Shown here: in pieces, positions 42,723 to 51,251 of the stretch
Layout of the letters: the number at the start of each line of letters is the position of its first letter
How positions within the stretch are numbered: position 1 is the first letter of the stretch
Source: Ferdinandcohnia sp036965165
Lineage (GTDB): Bacteria; Bacillota; Bacilli; Bacillales; Bacillaceae_L
Assembly: GCF_036965165.1 (NCBI RefSeq)
Contig: NZ_JBALOX010000074.1
Location: 1 to 64,000 of the forward strand
Direction: 5' to 3'
Length of the DNA stretch: 64,000 nucleotides
The notes under the pieces: model-generated
What the model saw: only the letters and a program-made list of their open reading frames with translations
Told to the model about the DNA's origin: nothing
The model's database searches: none
Position numbers and translations under genes: made by a program

Positions 42723-43742
42723 TCATTTTAAATTGTAGCGATTTACAATTGGATAAAGCAAAATGACCGCTAATAAATACAAATTTGCGATACCATATAA
42801 TGGATATAAAATTGAAACTAGGGTTGAAAAACCAAAAGTTGTAAAAGGTACCATAAGCAAAATCAAAAGAATAGAAATCATCCACAATGGCATTTTCATT
42901 TTTTCCTTAAAACGTGTGGATAATCCTAATAATCCCGATGCAGCGGTTGTGAATATTGCACCAAATAAAAGAATCGACATAATAAATACGGCTACGTAAG
43001 GGAAATTTCTTAAGATCACAAATAACGGAATTTCATATAACATGATTTCCTGTGCTATTTCAATAAGAGCCTCATTATAAATAAATGTTATAAAACCTAA
43101 AAACAATCCACTTCCAATACTTGCAACCCACGCCTCCCCTTTTGATTTCATCTCCTTTCCAATTGCGCCTAACACCGCAACAAGAGGTAAAATGTTTAGT
43201 GCCGTAAACGTAAAGGCAGATGGCCAATTGCTCTGTTCATGAAGCTCAAAGGAAAATTCCTTTCCACTAGATATTAAGAAAATAAATAAAACCGTGACTA
43301 AAAAAATAATTAAGGCAGGAATAATCGCCATATTAATAGAAACTAAACCATTAATATTCCATAAAAAAACTAAAACAAGGAGAAAGCCAAAAATTAAGAT
43401 CCCCCACCAAAATGAAATATTAAACAACTCTAAAGTAGCACCACCACCTGCTAACATCACAACCGTGGTAGAAAATAAGTATAAAATAGTAATTACATCA
43501 TATACATGTGAAACCTTTTCCCCTACTAATTCTTTTAAAACTGGAACAAAATGCTCTGCCTTTTTCTCAAAGCTAATTTTCATAATGATGTAGCAGCAAA
43601 TGATAAAAATAAATGTAAAGAAAATGATGGCTAAGCCACTTTGCTCGCCATAAAATTGCCAAATTTCTCTTCCGGATGCATAACCTGCACCAATCGCTGT
43701 ACCTAAAATCAGAAACATCCACCGAATTCCTGCCTGAAACAT
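42723..43742 (-). CDS. YkvI-family membrane transporter
   Basis: This 339-aa protein has about ten helices and an LeuT/APC-like N-terminus. It carries the YkvI signature LGTAIGAGYASGREIWQFYGEQSG (here about residues 12-35). A likely role is amino-acid or other small-solute transport; no substrate is known. ATG 43742 follows GGGGGGA. It occupies the place where B. subtilis has yyaD. Confidence 0.8.
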   Translation of the reverse strand: MFQAGIRWMFLILGTAIGAGYASGREIWQFYGEQSGLAIIFFTFIFIICCYIIMKISFEKKAEHFVPVLKELVGEKVSHVYDVITILYLFSTTVVMLAGGGATLELFNISFWWGILIFGFLLVLVFLWNINGLVSINMAIIPALIIFLVTVLFIFLISSGKEFSFELHEQSNWPSAFTFTALNILPLVAVLGAIGKEMKSKGEAWVASIGSGLFLGFITFIYNEALIEIAQEIMLYEIPLFVILRNFPYVAVFIMSILLFGAIFTTAASGLLGLSTRFKEKMKMPLWMISILLILLMVPFTTFGFSTLVSILYPLYGIANLYLLAVILLYPIVNRYNLK

Positions 43743-43795
43743 ACAATCCCCCCACCACTCATATTCCATCTATCTGCTTTAATGAACAAATTACA

Positions 43796-43893
43796 AATCT
43801 AAGATTCTTTTTATTCAGATGTATAGAATCTAAGATTCTTCCGTATACTGTTACTACAGTTAAAAAGGGGTGAAAAACCTATGAATCTTAGAT
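43796..43893. promoter_or_regulatory. Three AATCTAAGATT-type palindromes at the yyaC promoter
   Basis: AATCTAAGATT occurs at 43796-43806 and again inside the longer palindrome AGAATCTAAGATTCT at 43825-43839; the cores are 31 bp apart. A third, AATCTTAGAT, covers 43884-43893 at codons 2-5 of yyaC. A TATACT at 43844-43849 lies between the second and third. Confidence 0.5.
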
Positions 43894-44498
43894 ACAAATT
43901 ATTTGACCATCTAAAAAATGAACCTTATCGAATTCCACATGATCAAGAACTAGCTGACCACCAAATTGCTTTACAAATCACTTCAATGCTTCCACCTATG
44001 AACGATCAACCAATTGTTATATTTTGTATCGGCACAGACCGTTCCACTGGCGATTGTCTTGGACCATTAATCGGCACAAAAATTACCGAAAAAAGACTGT
44101 CCCACTTTCATGTATATGGCACATTGGACGAACCTATTCATGCAGTTAATCTTCAAGAGAAAATCGAGATAATCAATCAGAAGTACTCAAACCCTTTTAT
44201 CATTGGAATTGATGCCTGTTTAGGCAGATTAAAGAGTGTGGGGTCTATCACCATTGGTGAGGGTCCAATTAAGCCAGGCGCAGGCGTAAACAAGGAATTA
44301 ACCCCTATCGGAGACATGCATATAACAGGAATTGTAAATGTGAGTGGATTTATGGAGTTTTTCGTCCTCCAAAACACGAGATTGAGTTTAGTTATGAAAA
44401 TAGCAAATACCATTTCTAGTGGCATCTGTAAGGCTGAATTTGAGTATCTTCGAAAGATGGAGCTTGATACAATCGAGAAAGATAGATTTACCATATAA
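43881..44498 (+). CDS. yyaC: Sporulation-associated DUF1256 protein YyaC
   Basis: This 205-aa protein has the HybD/GPR-like peptidase-type fold: IVIFCIGTDRSTGDCLGPLIG (about 44-64), IIGIDACLGRLKSVG, KPGAGVNKELTPIGDMHITGIVNVSGF. The conserved Asp residues could bind metal. Orthologs are made during sporulation in the forespore and are annotated as putative spore proteases, which is unproven. It is divergent from the YkvI gene, has an AAAAAGGGGTG ribosome site and is followed by a hairpin terminator. Confidence 0.9.
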   Translation: MNLRYKLFDHLKNEPYRIPHDQELADHQIALQITSMLPPMNDQPIVIFCIGTDRSTGDCLGPLIGTKITEKRLSHFHVYGTLDEPIHAVNLQEKIEIINQKYSNPFIIGIDACLGRLKSVGSITIGEGPIKPGAGVNKELTPIGDMHITGIVNVSGFMEFFVLQNTRLSLVMKIANTISSGICKAEFEYLRKMELDTIEKDRFTI

Positions 44499-44499
44499 A

Positions 44500-44527
44500 A
44501 AAACCTCTTCTATAATAGAAGAGGTTT
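44500..44527. terminator. Bidirectional terminator between yyaC and DUF554 gene
   Basis: AAACCTCTTCTA / TAGAAGAGGTTT perfect stem with an A-run before and after. It covers the DUF554 stop codon. Confidence 0.8.
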
Positions 44528-45263
44528 AAAAAATGGAACTTGCAAAATAAAGAATTGAATTCCAATAATATACCCCCGTTACAAGGATAGCTACTACTAG
44601 AATGCCAGGTAATAGATTCGCAACACGTATATTGGTTATGCCTAATAGATTTGTCCCGATTGCGACAATCATCAAGCCCCCAGCTCCTGTCATTTCAACA
44701 ATAAATGTGTCCATTAACTCTGCTGGAACCCATTTATCAATTTGTGTCGCAAATAAGGCAATAGAGCCTTGGTAAAGGATGACAGGAACTGTGGAAAATA
44801 GCACACCAACACCTAACGTCGTCGTTAAAATCAAACTAGTAAAACCATCAAGAATGGACTTTGTATAAAGAACACTGTGATCATTCCGTAATCCACTATC
44901 AAGTGCCCCAATGATCGCCATTGCACCTATTACAAATATCAAGGTAGCTGTAACAAAACCCTTTGCAATCGTCCCCTCGCCTGAAGATGATCCTACTTTC
45001 TTTTCGATCCAGTTGCCTAACTTGTTTAATTTATCTTCAAGATCCCACCATTCTCCGAGAATACCGCCAAATACTAAACTAAAAATAACAATTAAAAATT
45101 GTTCGCTCTTTAGTCCCATTTGAATTCCTAATAAACAAACAGCTAGTCCGATTCCATGCATAACAGTTGTTTTTACCTTTTCGGGAATTCGGTGTAATAC
45201 CTTGCCTAATAAGGTTCCGGCTGCTATACATAATCCATTTACAATTGTACCTAATAGAACCAA
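44526..45263 (-). CDS. DUF554 membrane protein
   Basis: This 245-aa protein has about seven helices and the DUF554 features: GTIVNGLCIAAGTLLG at the N-terminus, GIQMGLKSEQFLIVIFSLVFGGILGEWWDLE, and EMTGAGGLMIVAIGTNLLGI near the C-terminus. The inverted repeat of these motifs suggests a duplicated fold, possibly a transporter. The TTG start at 45263 follows AGGGGAA. It replaces yyaB of B. subtilis at this place. Confidence 0.85.
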   Translation of the reverse strand: MVLLGTIVNGLCIAAGTLLGKVLHRIPEKVKTTVMHGIGLAVCLLGIQMGLKSEQFLIVIFSLVFGGILGEWWDLEDKLNKLGNWIEKKVGSSSGEGTIAKGFVTATLIFVIGAMAIIGALDSGLRNDHSVLYTKSILDGFTSLILTTTLGVGVLFSTVPVILYQGSIALFATQIDKWVPAELMDTFIVEMTGAGGLMIVAIGTNLLGITNIRVANLLPGILVVAILVTGVYYWNSILYFASSIF

Positions 45264-45298
45264 TTTTCATTTCCCCTAAGCTTATAAATTTGTAAGTA

Positions 45299-45344
45299 AT
45301 AAAAAACGCTGCACAGTCTTAATTTAAAAAATAAGAACATGCAG
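45299..45344 (-). terminator. Terminator of soj-spo0J
   Basis: CTGCATGTTCTTA / TAAGACTGTGCAG stem followed by CGTTTTTT on the minus strand. Confidence 0.6.
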
Positions 45345-45359
45345 GTTTTCTATTGGTCA

Positions 45360-46217
45360 TTATGAGATTTTTGGTGATTCTAGCAATTCAAGAATTCTTT
45401 CAAGGTCTTCATTTGAAAAGAATTCAATTTCAATTTTTCCTTTTTTCTTCGTTTGCTTAATCGTAACAGATGTACCAAAACGATCACGCAGGAAGGACTC
45501 TTGTTCTTTAATAAAGATATCTTTTTCCTTTTTTGGCGGCTTAGATGTTTCACGTGGAACATTTTGATTCACTTGATTAACCAACGCTTCTAATTGGCGA
45601 ACATTAAGTTCCTCAACAATGACCTTTTCAACAATCGCATTCAACTTTTCTTTCTTTTTAAGTCCTAATAGCGTACGCCCATGCCCCATGGACAATTTAC
45701 CTTCAGAAATGAAGTTCTGTACATGTTTAGGAAGAGATAAAAGACGAAGATGGTTTGCAATATGCGGTCTACTTTTTCCTACTCTTTTTGCAAGCTGTTC
45801 TTGAGTTAATTTCAAATGGTCCAATAGGGATTGGTAAGCAAATGCCTCTTCTATAGGTGATAAATCTTCACGCTGTAGATTTTCAAGCAATGCAATCTCC
45901 ATCATTTGCTGTTCGTTTAATTCACGAACAACGACAGGAACTGTAGTTAGCTTAGCTTCTTTTGCAGCACGGTAACGCCTTTCACCCGCTACAATTTCAA
46001 ATCCTTTAATGCTTTTTCGAACTATTATAGGCTGTAAAATCCCATGTGTAAGGATAGATTCCTTTAGTTCAGCAATTGCCTCTGGCTCAAATGTCTTTCT
46101 TGGTTGATATGGATTCGGACGTAATTGATTCAGTTTAATCTCTTGGACAACCTCTTCCTTCCCTGCTTCCATCGATGGGAATAAAGCATTAACACCTTTA
46201 CCTAACCCTTTAGCCAT
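45360..46217 (-). CDS. parB: Chromosome-partition protein ParB (Spo0J)
   Basis: This 285-aa CTP-dependent DNA clamp has an N-terminal Soj-activating Lys/Arg-rich tail (MAKGLGKGVNALFP) and CTP-binding motifs (GERRYRA, ENLQREDLSPIEEA). A helix-turn-helix that reads parS (LTQEQLAKRVGKSRPHIANHLRLL) and a C-terminal dimer domain follow. It loads at parS, spreads and recruits SMC condensin. Its own coding sequence contains a parS at 45546-45561. It overlaps soj by eight bases. Confidence 0.97.
   Translation of the reverse strand: MAKGLGKGVNALFPSMEAGKEEVVQEIKLNQLRPNPYQPRKTFEPEAIAELKESILTHGILQPIIVRKSIKGFEIVAGERRYRAAKEAKLTTVPVVVRELNEQQMMEIALLENLQREDLSPIEEAFAYQSLLDHLKLTQEQLAKRVGKSRPHIANHLRLLSLPKHVQNFISEGKLSMGHGRTLLGLKKKEKLNAIVEKVIVEELNVRQLEALVNQVNQNVPRETSKPPKKEKDIFIKEQESFLRDRFGTSVTIKQTKKKGKIEIEFFSNEDLERILELLESPKIS
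45546..45561. promoter_or_regulatory. parS: parS site inside parB
   Basis: TGTTTCACGTGGAACA, a full 16-bp match. B. subtilis also has its origin-nearest parS inside spo0J. Confidence 0.93.
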
Positions 46218-46971
46218 TCACAATCACTTCCTTTGCAAGATCTAAGTATACTTCAGCACCTCTTGATTTTGGATCATAGATGATGATTGGTTCTCCGTGA
46301 CTCGGAGCTTCACTTAATCGTACATTTCTTGGAATAATTGTTTTATATACTTTATCTTGGAAATACTTTTTCACTTCTTCAATAACCTGAATACCTAAAT
46401 TTGTTCTAGCATCAAGCATAGTAAGAAGTACTCCATCAATCATTAAATCACTATTAAGATGTTTCTGAACCAAACGAATTGTATTTAATAGTTGACTTAG
46501 CCCCTCTAGAGCGTAATATTCACACTGAACTGGAATAATTACTGTATCAGAAGCTGTTAAAGCATTTAATGTTAACAGTCCTAATGATGGTGGACAGTCA
46601 ATAATTATATAGTCATATTGGTCTCTAACTTCATCTAAGGCTCTTTTAAGACGAACCTCGCGAGAAATCGTTGGCACTAATTCAATTTCAGCACCCGCTA
46701 ATTGGATCGTTGCTGGAATCATATATAAATTTTCAACTGTAGTTGGAACTGTAACATCCTTCGCTTCTACATCATCAACAAGCACATCATAAATACACTG
46801 ATTTACATTTGCCTTTTCTATGCCACAGCCACTTGTTGCATTCCCTTGAGGGTCAATGTCGACAAGTAAAACCTTCTTTCCGACATAAGCCAAACAAGCA
46901 CTAAGGTTAACAGAAGTAGTTGTTTTCCCTACTCCACCTTTTTGGTTTGAGATTGAGATGATTTTCCCCAC
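46210..46971 (-). CDS. soj: Chromosome-partition ATPase Soj (ParA)
   Basis: This 253-aa ParA-type ATPase has the deviant Walker A KGGVGKTTTS (about 11-20), switch I VLLVDIDPQGNAT, Walker B IIIDCPPSLGL and the C-terminal DNA-binding Arg/Lys residues. It controls DnaA activity as monomer or dimer and helps separate origins. The GTG start at 46971 (VGKIISISNQKG) has AGGTGA four bases upstream and gives the usual 253 residues. Confidence 0.97.
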   Translation of the reverse strand: MGKIISISNQKGGVGKTTTSVNLSACLAYVGKKVLLVDIDPQGNATSGCGIEKANVNQCIYDVLVDDVEAKDVTVPTTVENLYMIPATIQLAGAEIELVPTISREVRLKRALDEVRDQYDYIIIDCPPSLGLLTLNALTASDTVIIPVQCEYYALEGLSQLLNTIRLVQKHLNSDLMIDGVLLTMLDARTNLGIQVIEEVKKYFQDKVYKTIIPRNVRLSEAPSHGEPIIIYDPKSRGAEVYLDLAKEVIVNG

Positions 46972-47106
46972 GATGTCACCTACTTTCAATTTTAAACTAC
47001 TTTTTTCTACATTTTTTTACAAAGTGAGGACTTTATAAAACTATTACTATCACTTTTTCTATTCTATCATGAAAAAATGATAGGGTTTATCTTTTTTTAT
47101 AAAAAA

Positions 47107-47122
47107 TGTTCCACGTGAAACA
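47107..47122. promoter_or_regulatory. parS: parS site between soj and noc
   Basis: TGTTCCACGTGAAACA, the canonical 16-bp parS, lies intergenic, about 135 bp upstream of the soj start and within A/T runs (AAAAAA...TTTTTT). Confidence 0.95.
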
Positions 47123-47189
47123 TTTTTTATAAAAATTAAATATTTATTGCTGTGTCATAGTCTTGATTTTAGTTTTGTAGAGCTAATTC

Positions 47190-47225
47190 AAAAAAAATTC
47201 CCTTACCGCGTGTAGGGCAAGGAAA
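47190..47225 (-). terminator. Terminator of noc
   Basis: TTCCTTGCC / GGTAAGGGAA stem with one bulge, followed by eight T on the minus strand. Confidence 0.6.
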
Positions 47226-47234
47226 TGGATTTGT

Positions 47235-48137
47235 TTATTTATTTTTAGGAATTCGAATTGTAAATTGGATATAGTCGTCAAATTCTTCTTCTTCTGTATT
47301 TAAATTGACTCCACTTTCCTCAACCATTGTTAATGATTGACGAATCGTATTCATCGCGATTCTCATATCTCGACTTACTGCTTTAAATTTAGGCTTTGGT
47401 CGTTTTTGTTCCTTTTCTAATTCAAGGATTCTATCGACGCGATCTTCCGTTTGCTTAACATTAAGCTGTTTTTCAATAATGTCATGCATAAGCTTAATTT
47501 GCTTTTCTGGATCCTTAAGAGGGATTAAAGCTCTCGCATGACGCTCTGTAAGCTTCTTTTGCATAAGCATTTGTTGGACTTCTTCAGGCAACTTTAATAA
47601 ACGCAGCTTATTGGCGATTGTCGACTGACCTTTCCCTAATCGCTGAGCTAACGCTTCTTGTGTAAGATTATGTAATTCTAGTAATCTAGCATAAGCATAC
47701 GCTTCTTCAATCGCTGATAATTCTTCTCGTTGTAGATTCTCGATCAACGCAACGGATGCAGTTTCTGCATCATTGAATTCTTTGATGATTGCTGGAATTG
47801 TCTCCCATTCAAGAGTTTGAACGGCTCTCCAACGTCGTTCACCAGCAATAATTTCATACTGGTTATCAGTAAATTGTCGAACAACAATTGGTTGAATGAT
47901 TCCATGTGTACGTATGGTTAATGCAAGCTCTTTAATTTTATCCTCTGCAAAAACAGTTCTCGGTTGATATCGGTTTGGAACAATCTCATTTATCGGAATT
48001 TGTCGAACTTCCTCCAGCTGTGTCTCTTCATCATCTATTGAATCTTCTAATAGAGTTTCTACCACCTGGTCCTGATTCACTTGTTGTTTATCATCTTTTT
48101 CACCGATACTGAATAACCGCGAAAATGGATGCTTCAT
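47235..48137 (-). CDS. noc: Nucleoid-occlusion protein Noc
   Basis: This 300-aa ParB paralogue begins MKHPFSRLFSIGEK, whose N-terminal amphipathic helix binds the membrane. CTP-binding GERRWRA, ENLQREELSAIEEAYAYARLLE and the HTH LTQEALAQRLGKGQSTIANKL follow. It blocks FtsZ-ring assembly over unsegregated DNA. Start ATG 48137 follows GGGGTGGTGG; a longer frame adds nine residues before the conserved N-terminal helix. Confidence 0.95.
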   Translation of the reverse strand: MKHPFSRLFSIGEKDDKQQVNQDQVVETLLEDSIDDEETQLEEVRQIPINEIVPNRYQPRTVFAEDKIKELALTIRTHGIIQPIVVRQFTDNQYEIIAGERRWRAVQTLEWETIPAIIKEFNDAETASVALIENLQREELSAIEEAYAYARLLELHNLTQEALAQRLGKGQSTIANKLRLLKLPEEVQQMLMQKKLTERHARALIPLKDPEKQIKLMHDIIEKQLNVKQTEDRVDRILELEKEQKRPKPKFKAVSRDMRIAMNTIRQSLTMVEESGVNLNTEEEEFDDYIQFTIRIPKNK

Positions 48138-48167
48138 AATTCCACCACCCCTTAGAACTCCCACTAA

Positions 48168-48418
48168 TCAAATGCGCCATGGCGTATTTGTGCCCGATTT
48201 TTTTAGGCCCACACGATGTGGGTTACAAAGACGCTACCACAGGATGTGGCGCTCTTAGTCTTTGATCCTTTGCTCGAAAAACTTCCACTGAAAAATCGTG
48301 GCATCCGCCAGATGCTTAACTTTATTTAGCAACGTGTTGAACGCTTCACGTATATCGTGACACCGTACATTCTTCTTACCACTTAGATAAGTAGAAAATT
48401 TTGCTGAATAAAGTTAAT
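48168..48418 (+). repeat. Dispersed repeat family 1, copy B (251 bp)
   Basis: Starts TCAAATGCGCCATGGCGTATTTG, includes TGGCATCCGCCAGATGC and inverted arms TTAACTTTATTTAGC (48316-48330) / GCTGAATAAAGTTAA (48403-48417). Compared with copies A and C it carries about 60 extra bases with a GCTACCACAGGATGTGGC hairpin that resembles a family-2 internal segment. It fills the 400-bp noc-rsmG spacer. Confidence 0.8.
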
Positions 48419-48520
48419 AATTCTCTATTTTCTCTCTCATTCCTTCTATTATAACATGAATTTTACAAAAATCTTACTATCTTTCTACTAATTCATGTAG
48501 TTAAAAAGTATATGTGTAAT

Positions 48521-48559
48521 AAATCGTTCACCCTTCATTACTTAATGGGTGAACGATTT
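48521..48559 (-). terminator. Terminator overlapping the rsmG stop
   Basis: AAATCGTTCACCC / GGGTGAACGATTT perfect 13-bp stem; the loop carries the rsmG stop codon. Confidence 0.55.
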
Positions 48560-49254
48560 GGTGTCCCTGGTTTACGAGGGTATTTTTTGGGCGTTGGTTT
48601 CTTCTTCTCAATGATTACGATATTACGATCACTATTTTCCATCGGCAATAAGAAGTGGTGTACATCTTTTACATGACCGCCTAGTGTTGTGATAGCTTTC
48701 TTGCCATCTTCTATCTCATCCGCAACAGATGCAGCCTTCATCGCGATAAATGCTCCATTTACCTTTACAAGCGGCAAGCATAATTCACTTAATACCGACA
48801 TTCTAGCAACAGCTCTTGCCATTACAATATCAAACGATTCACGAATTTCTCCCTTTTGCCCAAAGGTTTCAGCTCGATCATGATAAAATGTCACATTTTC
48901 AAGCCTAAGCTCCTTAGAAAGCTCATTGAGGAAGGTAATACGTTTTTGCAATGAATCAACAATTGAGATTTTTAAATTTGGATAACAGATTTTTAGAGGG
49001 ATACTTGGGAATCCTGCACCCGCTCCAACGTCACAAATCGAATATTCCTTTGTAAAATCAAAATAAAATGCAGCTGAAATAGAATCATAAAAATGCTTTA
49101 AATATACCTCAGGCTTATCTGTAATCGCTGTAAGGTTCATTTTTTCGTTCCATTCAACTAATAATTTGTAATAGGTTTCAAACTGATTCAGTTGGATTGG
49201 AGAAAGAGAAATCCCCTTCTCCTCCAACATCGATGTAAATAATGAGGTGTCCAT
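48538..49254 (-). CDS. rsmG: 16S rRNA (guanine527-N7)-methyltransferase RsmG (GidB)
   Basis: This 238-aa Rossmann-fold methyltransferase has SAM motif CDVGAGAGFPSIPLKI (about 71-86), SIVDSLQKRITFL, DIVMARAVARM and a basic C-terminal tail (KKKPTPKKYPRKPG). It methylates G527 in the 530 loop of 16S rRNA; loss gives low-level streptomycin resistance. ATG 49254 follows GGAAGG. It is in the conserved mnmE-mnmG-rsmG order. Confidence 0.97.
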   Translation of the reverse strand: MDTSLFTSMLEEKGISLSPIQLNQFETYYKLLVEWNEKMNLTAITDKPEVYLKHFYDSISAAFYFDFTKEYSICDVGAGAGFPSIPLKICYPNLKISIVDSLQKRITFLNELSKELRLENVTFYHDRAETFGQKGEIRESFDIVMARAVARMSVLSELCLPLVKVNGAFIAMKAASVADEIEDGKKAITTLGGHVKDVHHFLLPMENSDRNIVIIEKKKPTPKKYPRKPGTPNRSPIK

Positions 49255-49308
49255 TTTGTGTTTCCTTCCAATTTTAATCAAATACACCTTGGAATTACTA
49301 GAAAAATG

Positions 49309-51192
49309 TTAGTTTACTCGTGCGATTTTCCCTTGCTCAAGGTATACGAGCAGTATGGAAATATCAGCTGGATTTACTCCTGAAATCCTAGAGGCTTGAG
49401 CAATAGATAAAGGATGCACTTCTTTTAAGTTTGCTTTTGCTTCATTTGCTAAACCAGAAATAGCGTCATAATCAATATTTTCTGGGATTTTTTTGTCTTC
49501 CATTCGCTTTAATTTATCAACTTGTTGTAAAGATTTTTGAATATAGCCTTCATACTTGATTTGGATTTCAATTTGTTCCGCAACATCAGGATGAATCTCT
49601 AGATCGCTAGGAGCTAATTTGCGAATATGCTCATACGTCATCTCAGGTCGTTTTAACAAATCAGATGCTAAAATGCCATCCTTCAATTCACTTCCACCAA
49701 CTGAACGGATTAGCTCTTGTACTTCGTCTGTTGGTTTAATTCGAATACCTTGAAGACGTTCCATTTCCTGTTCAATTGCTGCTTTTTTATCTAAGAACTT
49801 TTGATATCGATCTTCAGAAATTAACCCAATATCATGACCAAGCTCAGTTAGACGTAAATCTGCATTGTCATGACGAAGGAGTAAACGATATTCCGCACGA
49901 GAAGTTAATAGACGATAAGGCTCAGCTGTACCCTTTGTAACCAAATCATCAATAAGAACACCGATATAAGCATCTGAACGACTTAAAATGACTTCCTCTT
50001 TATCAAGTGCACGGCGTCCCGCATTAATACCAGCCATAATCCCTTGGGCTGAAGCTTCCTCATATCCAGACGTTCCATTAATTTGACCGGCAGAATAGAG
50101 ATTTTTAATTTTTTTCGTTTCAAGTGTAGGCCAAAGCTGCGTTGGAATGATTGCATCATATTCAATTGCATACCCTGGTCTCATCATTTGTGCATTCTCA
50201 AGGCCTGGAACGGATGAAATCAATTGATGTTGGACATCCTCAGGTAAGCTTGTAGAAAGTCCTTGAACATAGACCTCCTGCGTGTTTCTTCCTTCTGGCT
50301 CAAGGAAAATTTGATGTCTTGGCTTGTCATGGAATCGCACTACCTTATCCTCAATTGATGGGCAGTAACGGGGACCGGACCCTTTAATCATTCCAGAATA
50401 CATAGGGGAACGATGTAAATTTGCATCAATGATTTGGTGTGTTTTTTCACTTGTATAGGTTAACCAGCATGGGAGCTGATCAGTAATATATTTAGTCGTT
50501 TCATACGAAAAAGCTCTTGGTGTTTCATCACCAGGTTGGATTTCTGTTTTACTATAGTCAATCGTATGACTGTTGACACGTGGTGGTGTACCTGTCTTAA
50601 AACGTACTAAATTAAAGCCTAAATCCTCGAGATGCTCAGACAATTTAATAGACGGTTGTTGGTTATTTGGTCCACTAGAATACTTTAATTCCCCAATAAT
50701 GATTTCACCGCGTAAAAATGTGCCTGTTGTAATCACAACTGTTTTGGCATGATATACTGCACCCGTTTTTGTAATTACACCTTTACACACATCGTCCTCA
50801 ACAATTAAACGTTCCACCATTCCTTGAACAAGGGTTAAATTGGGTTCATTTTCTAAAGTTCTCTTCATTTCGTGTTGGTATGAAAACTTGTCTGCTTGTG
50901 CACGTAATGCACGGACGGCCGGACCCTTTCCTGTGTTCAGCATTCTCATTTGAATATGTGTTTTATCAATATTTTTTGCCATTTCCCCACCTAAGGCATC
51001 AATTTCACGGACAACTGTACCTTTTGCTGGTCCACCAATAGATGGATTACATGGCATAAACGCAACCATATCTAAATTTATTGTAATCATCAGCGTTTTC
51101 GCGCCTAGACGAGCTGAAGCTAAACCTGCTTCAGAGCCCGCATGCCCTGCACCAATGACGATGACATCGTAATTTCCGGCATCAAAGCTCAA
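49309..51192 (-). CDS. mnmG: tRNA-modification FAD enzyme MnmG (GidA)
   Basis: This 627-aa protein has FAD-binding VIVIGAGHAGSEAGLA near the start, NPSIGGPAKGTVVREIDALGG and the two conserved Cys regions (GSGPRYCPSIEDKV, PCWLTY). With MnmE it adds the carboxymethylaminomethyl group at wobble uridine 34. TTG 51192 (MSFDAGNYDVIVIGAG) lies eight bases after GGGAGG and gives a normal length; a longer frame to 51213 starts before the ribosome site. Confidence 0.97.
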   Translation of the reverse strand: MSFDAGNYDVIVIGAGHAGSEAGLASARLGAKTLMITINLDMVAFMPCNPSIGGPAKGTVVREIDALGGEMAKNIDKTHIQMRMLNTGKGPAVRALRAQADKFSYQHEMKRTLENEPNLTLVQGMVERLIVEDDVCKGVITKTGAVYHAKTVVITTGTFLRGEIIIGELKYSSGPNNQQPSIKLSEHLEDLGFNLVRFKTGTPPRVNSHTIDYSKTEIQPGDETPRAFSYETTKYITDQLPCWLTYTSEKTHQIIDANLHRSPMYSGMIKGSGPRYCPSIEDKVVRFHDKPRHQIFLEPEGRNTQEVYVQGLSTSLPEDVQHQLISSVPGLENAQMMRPGYAIEYDAIIPTQLWPTLETKKIKNLYSAGQINGTSGYEEASAQGIMAGINAGRRALDKEEVILSRSDAYIGVLIDDLVTKGTAEPYRLLTSRAEYRLLLRHDNADLRLTELGHDIGLISEDRYQKFLDKKAAIEQEMERLQGIRIKPTDEVQELIRSVGGSELKDGILASDLLKRPEMTYEHIRKLAPSDLEIHPDVAEQIEIQIKYEGYIQKSLQQVDKLKRMEDKKIPENIDYDAISGLANEAKANLKEVHPLSIAQASRISGVNPADISILLVYLEQGKIARVN

Positions 51193-51251
51193 TGTTACTT
51201 CCTCCCTTTTCATCCCATTTACATTTTAGAAATGAGATTTGAATAAAGTTT

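Noticed and set aside
42676..42885. N-terminal extension of the DUF951 protein
   Set aside because: The extension overlaps the YkvI gene end, has low-complexity AT-driven residues and is not part of the conserved 65-aa family.
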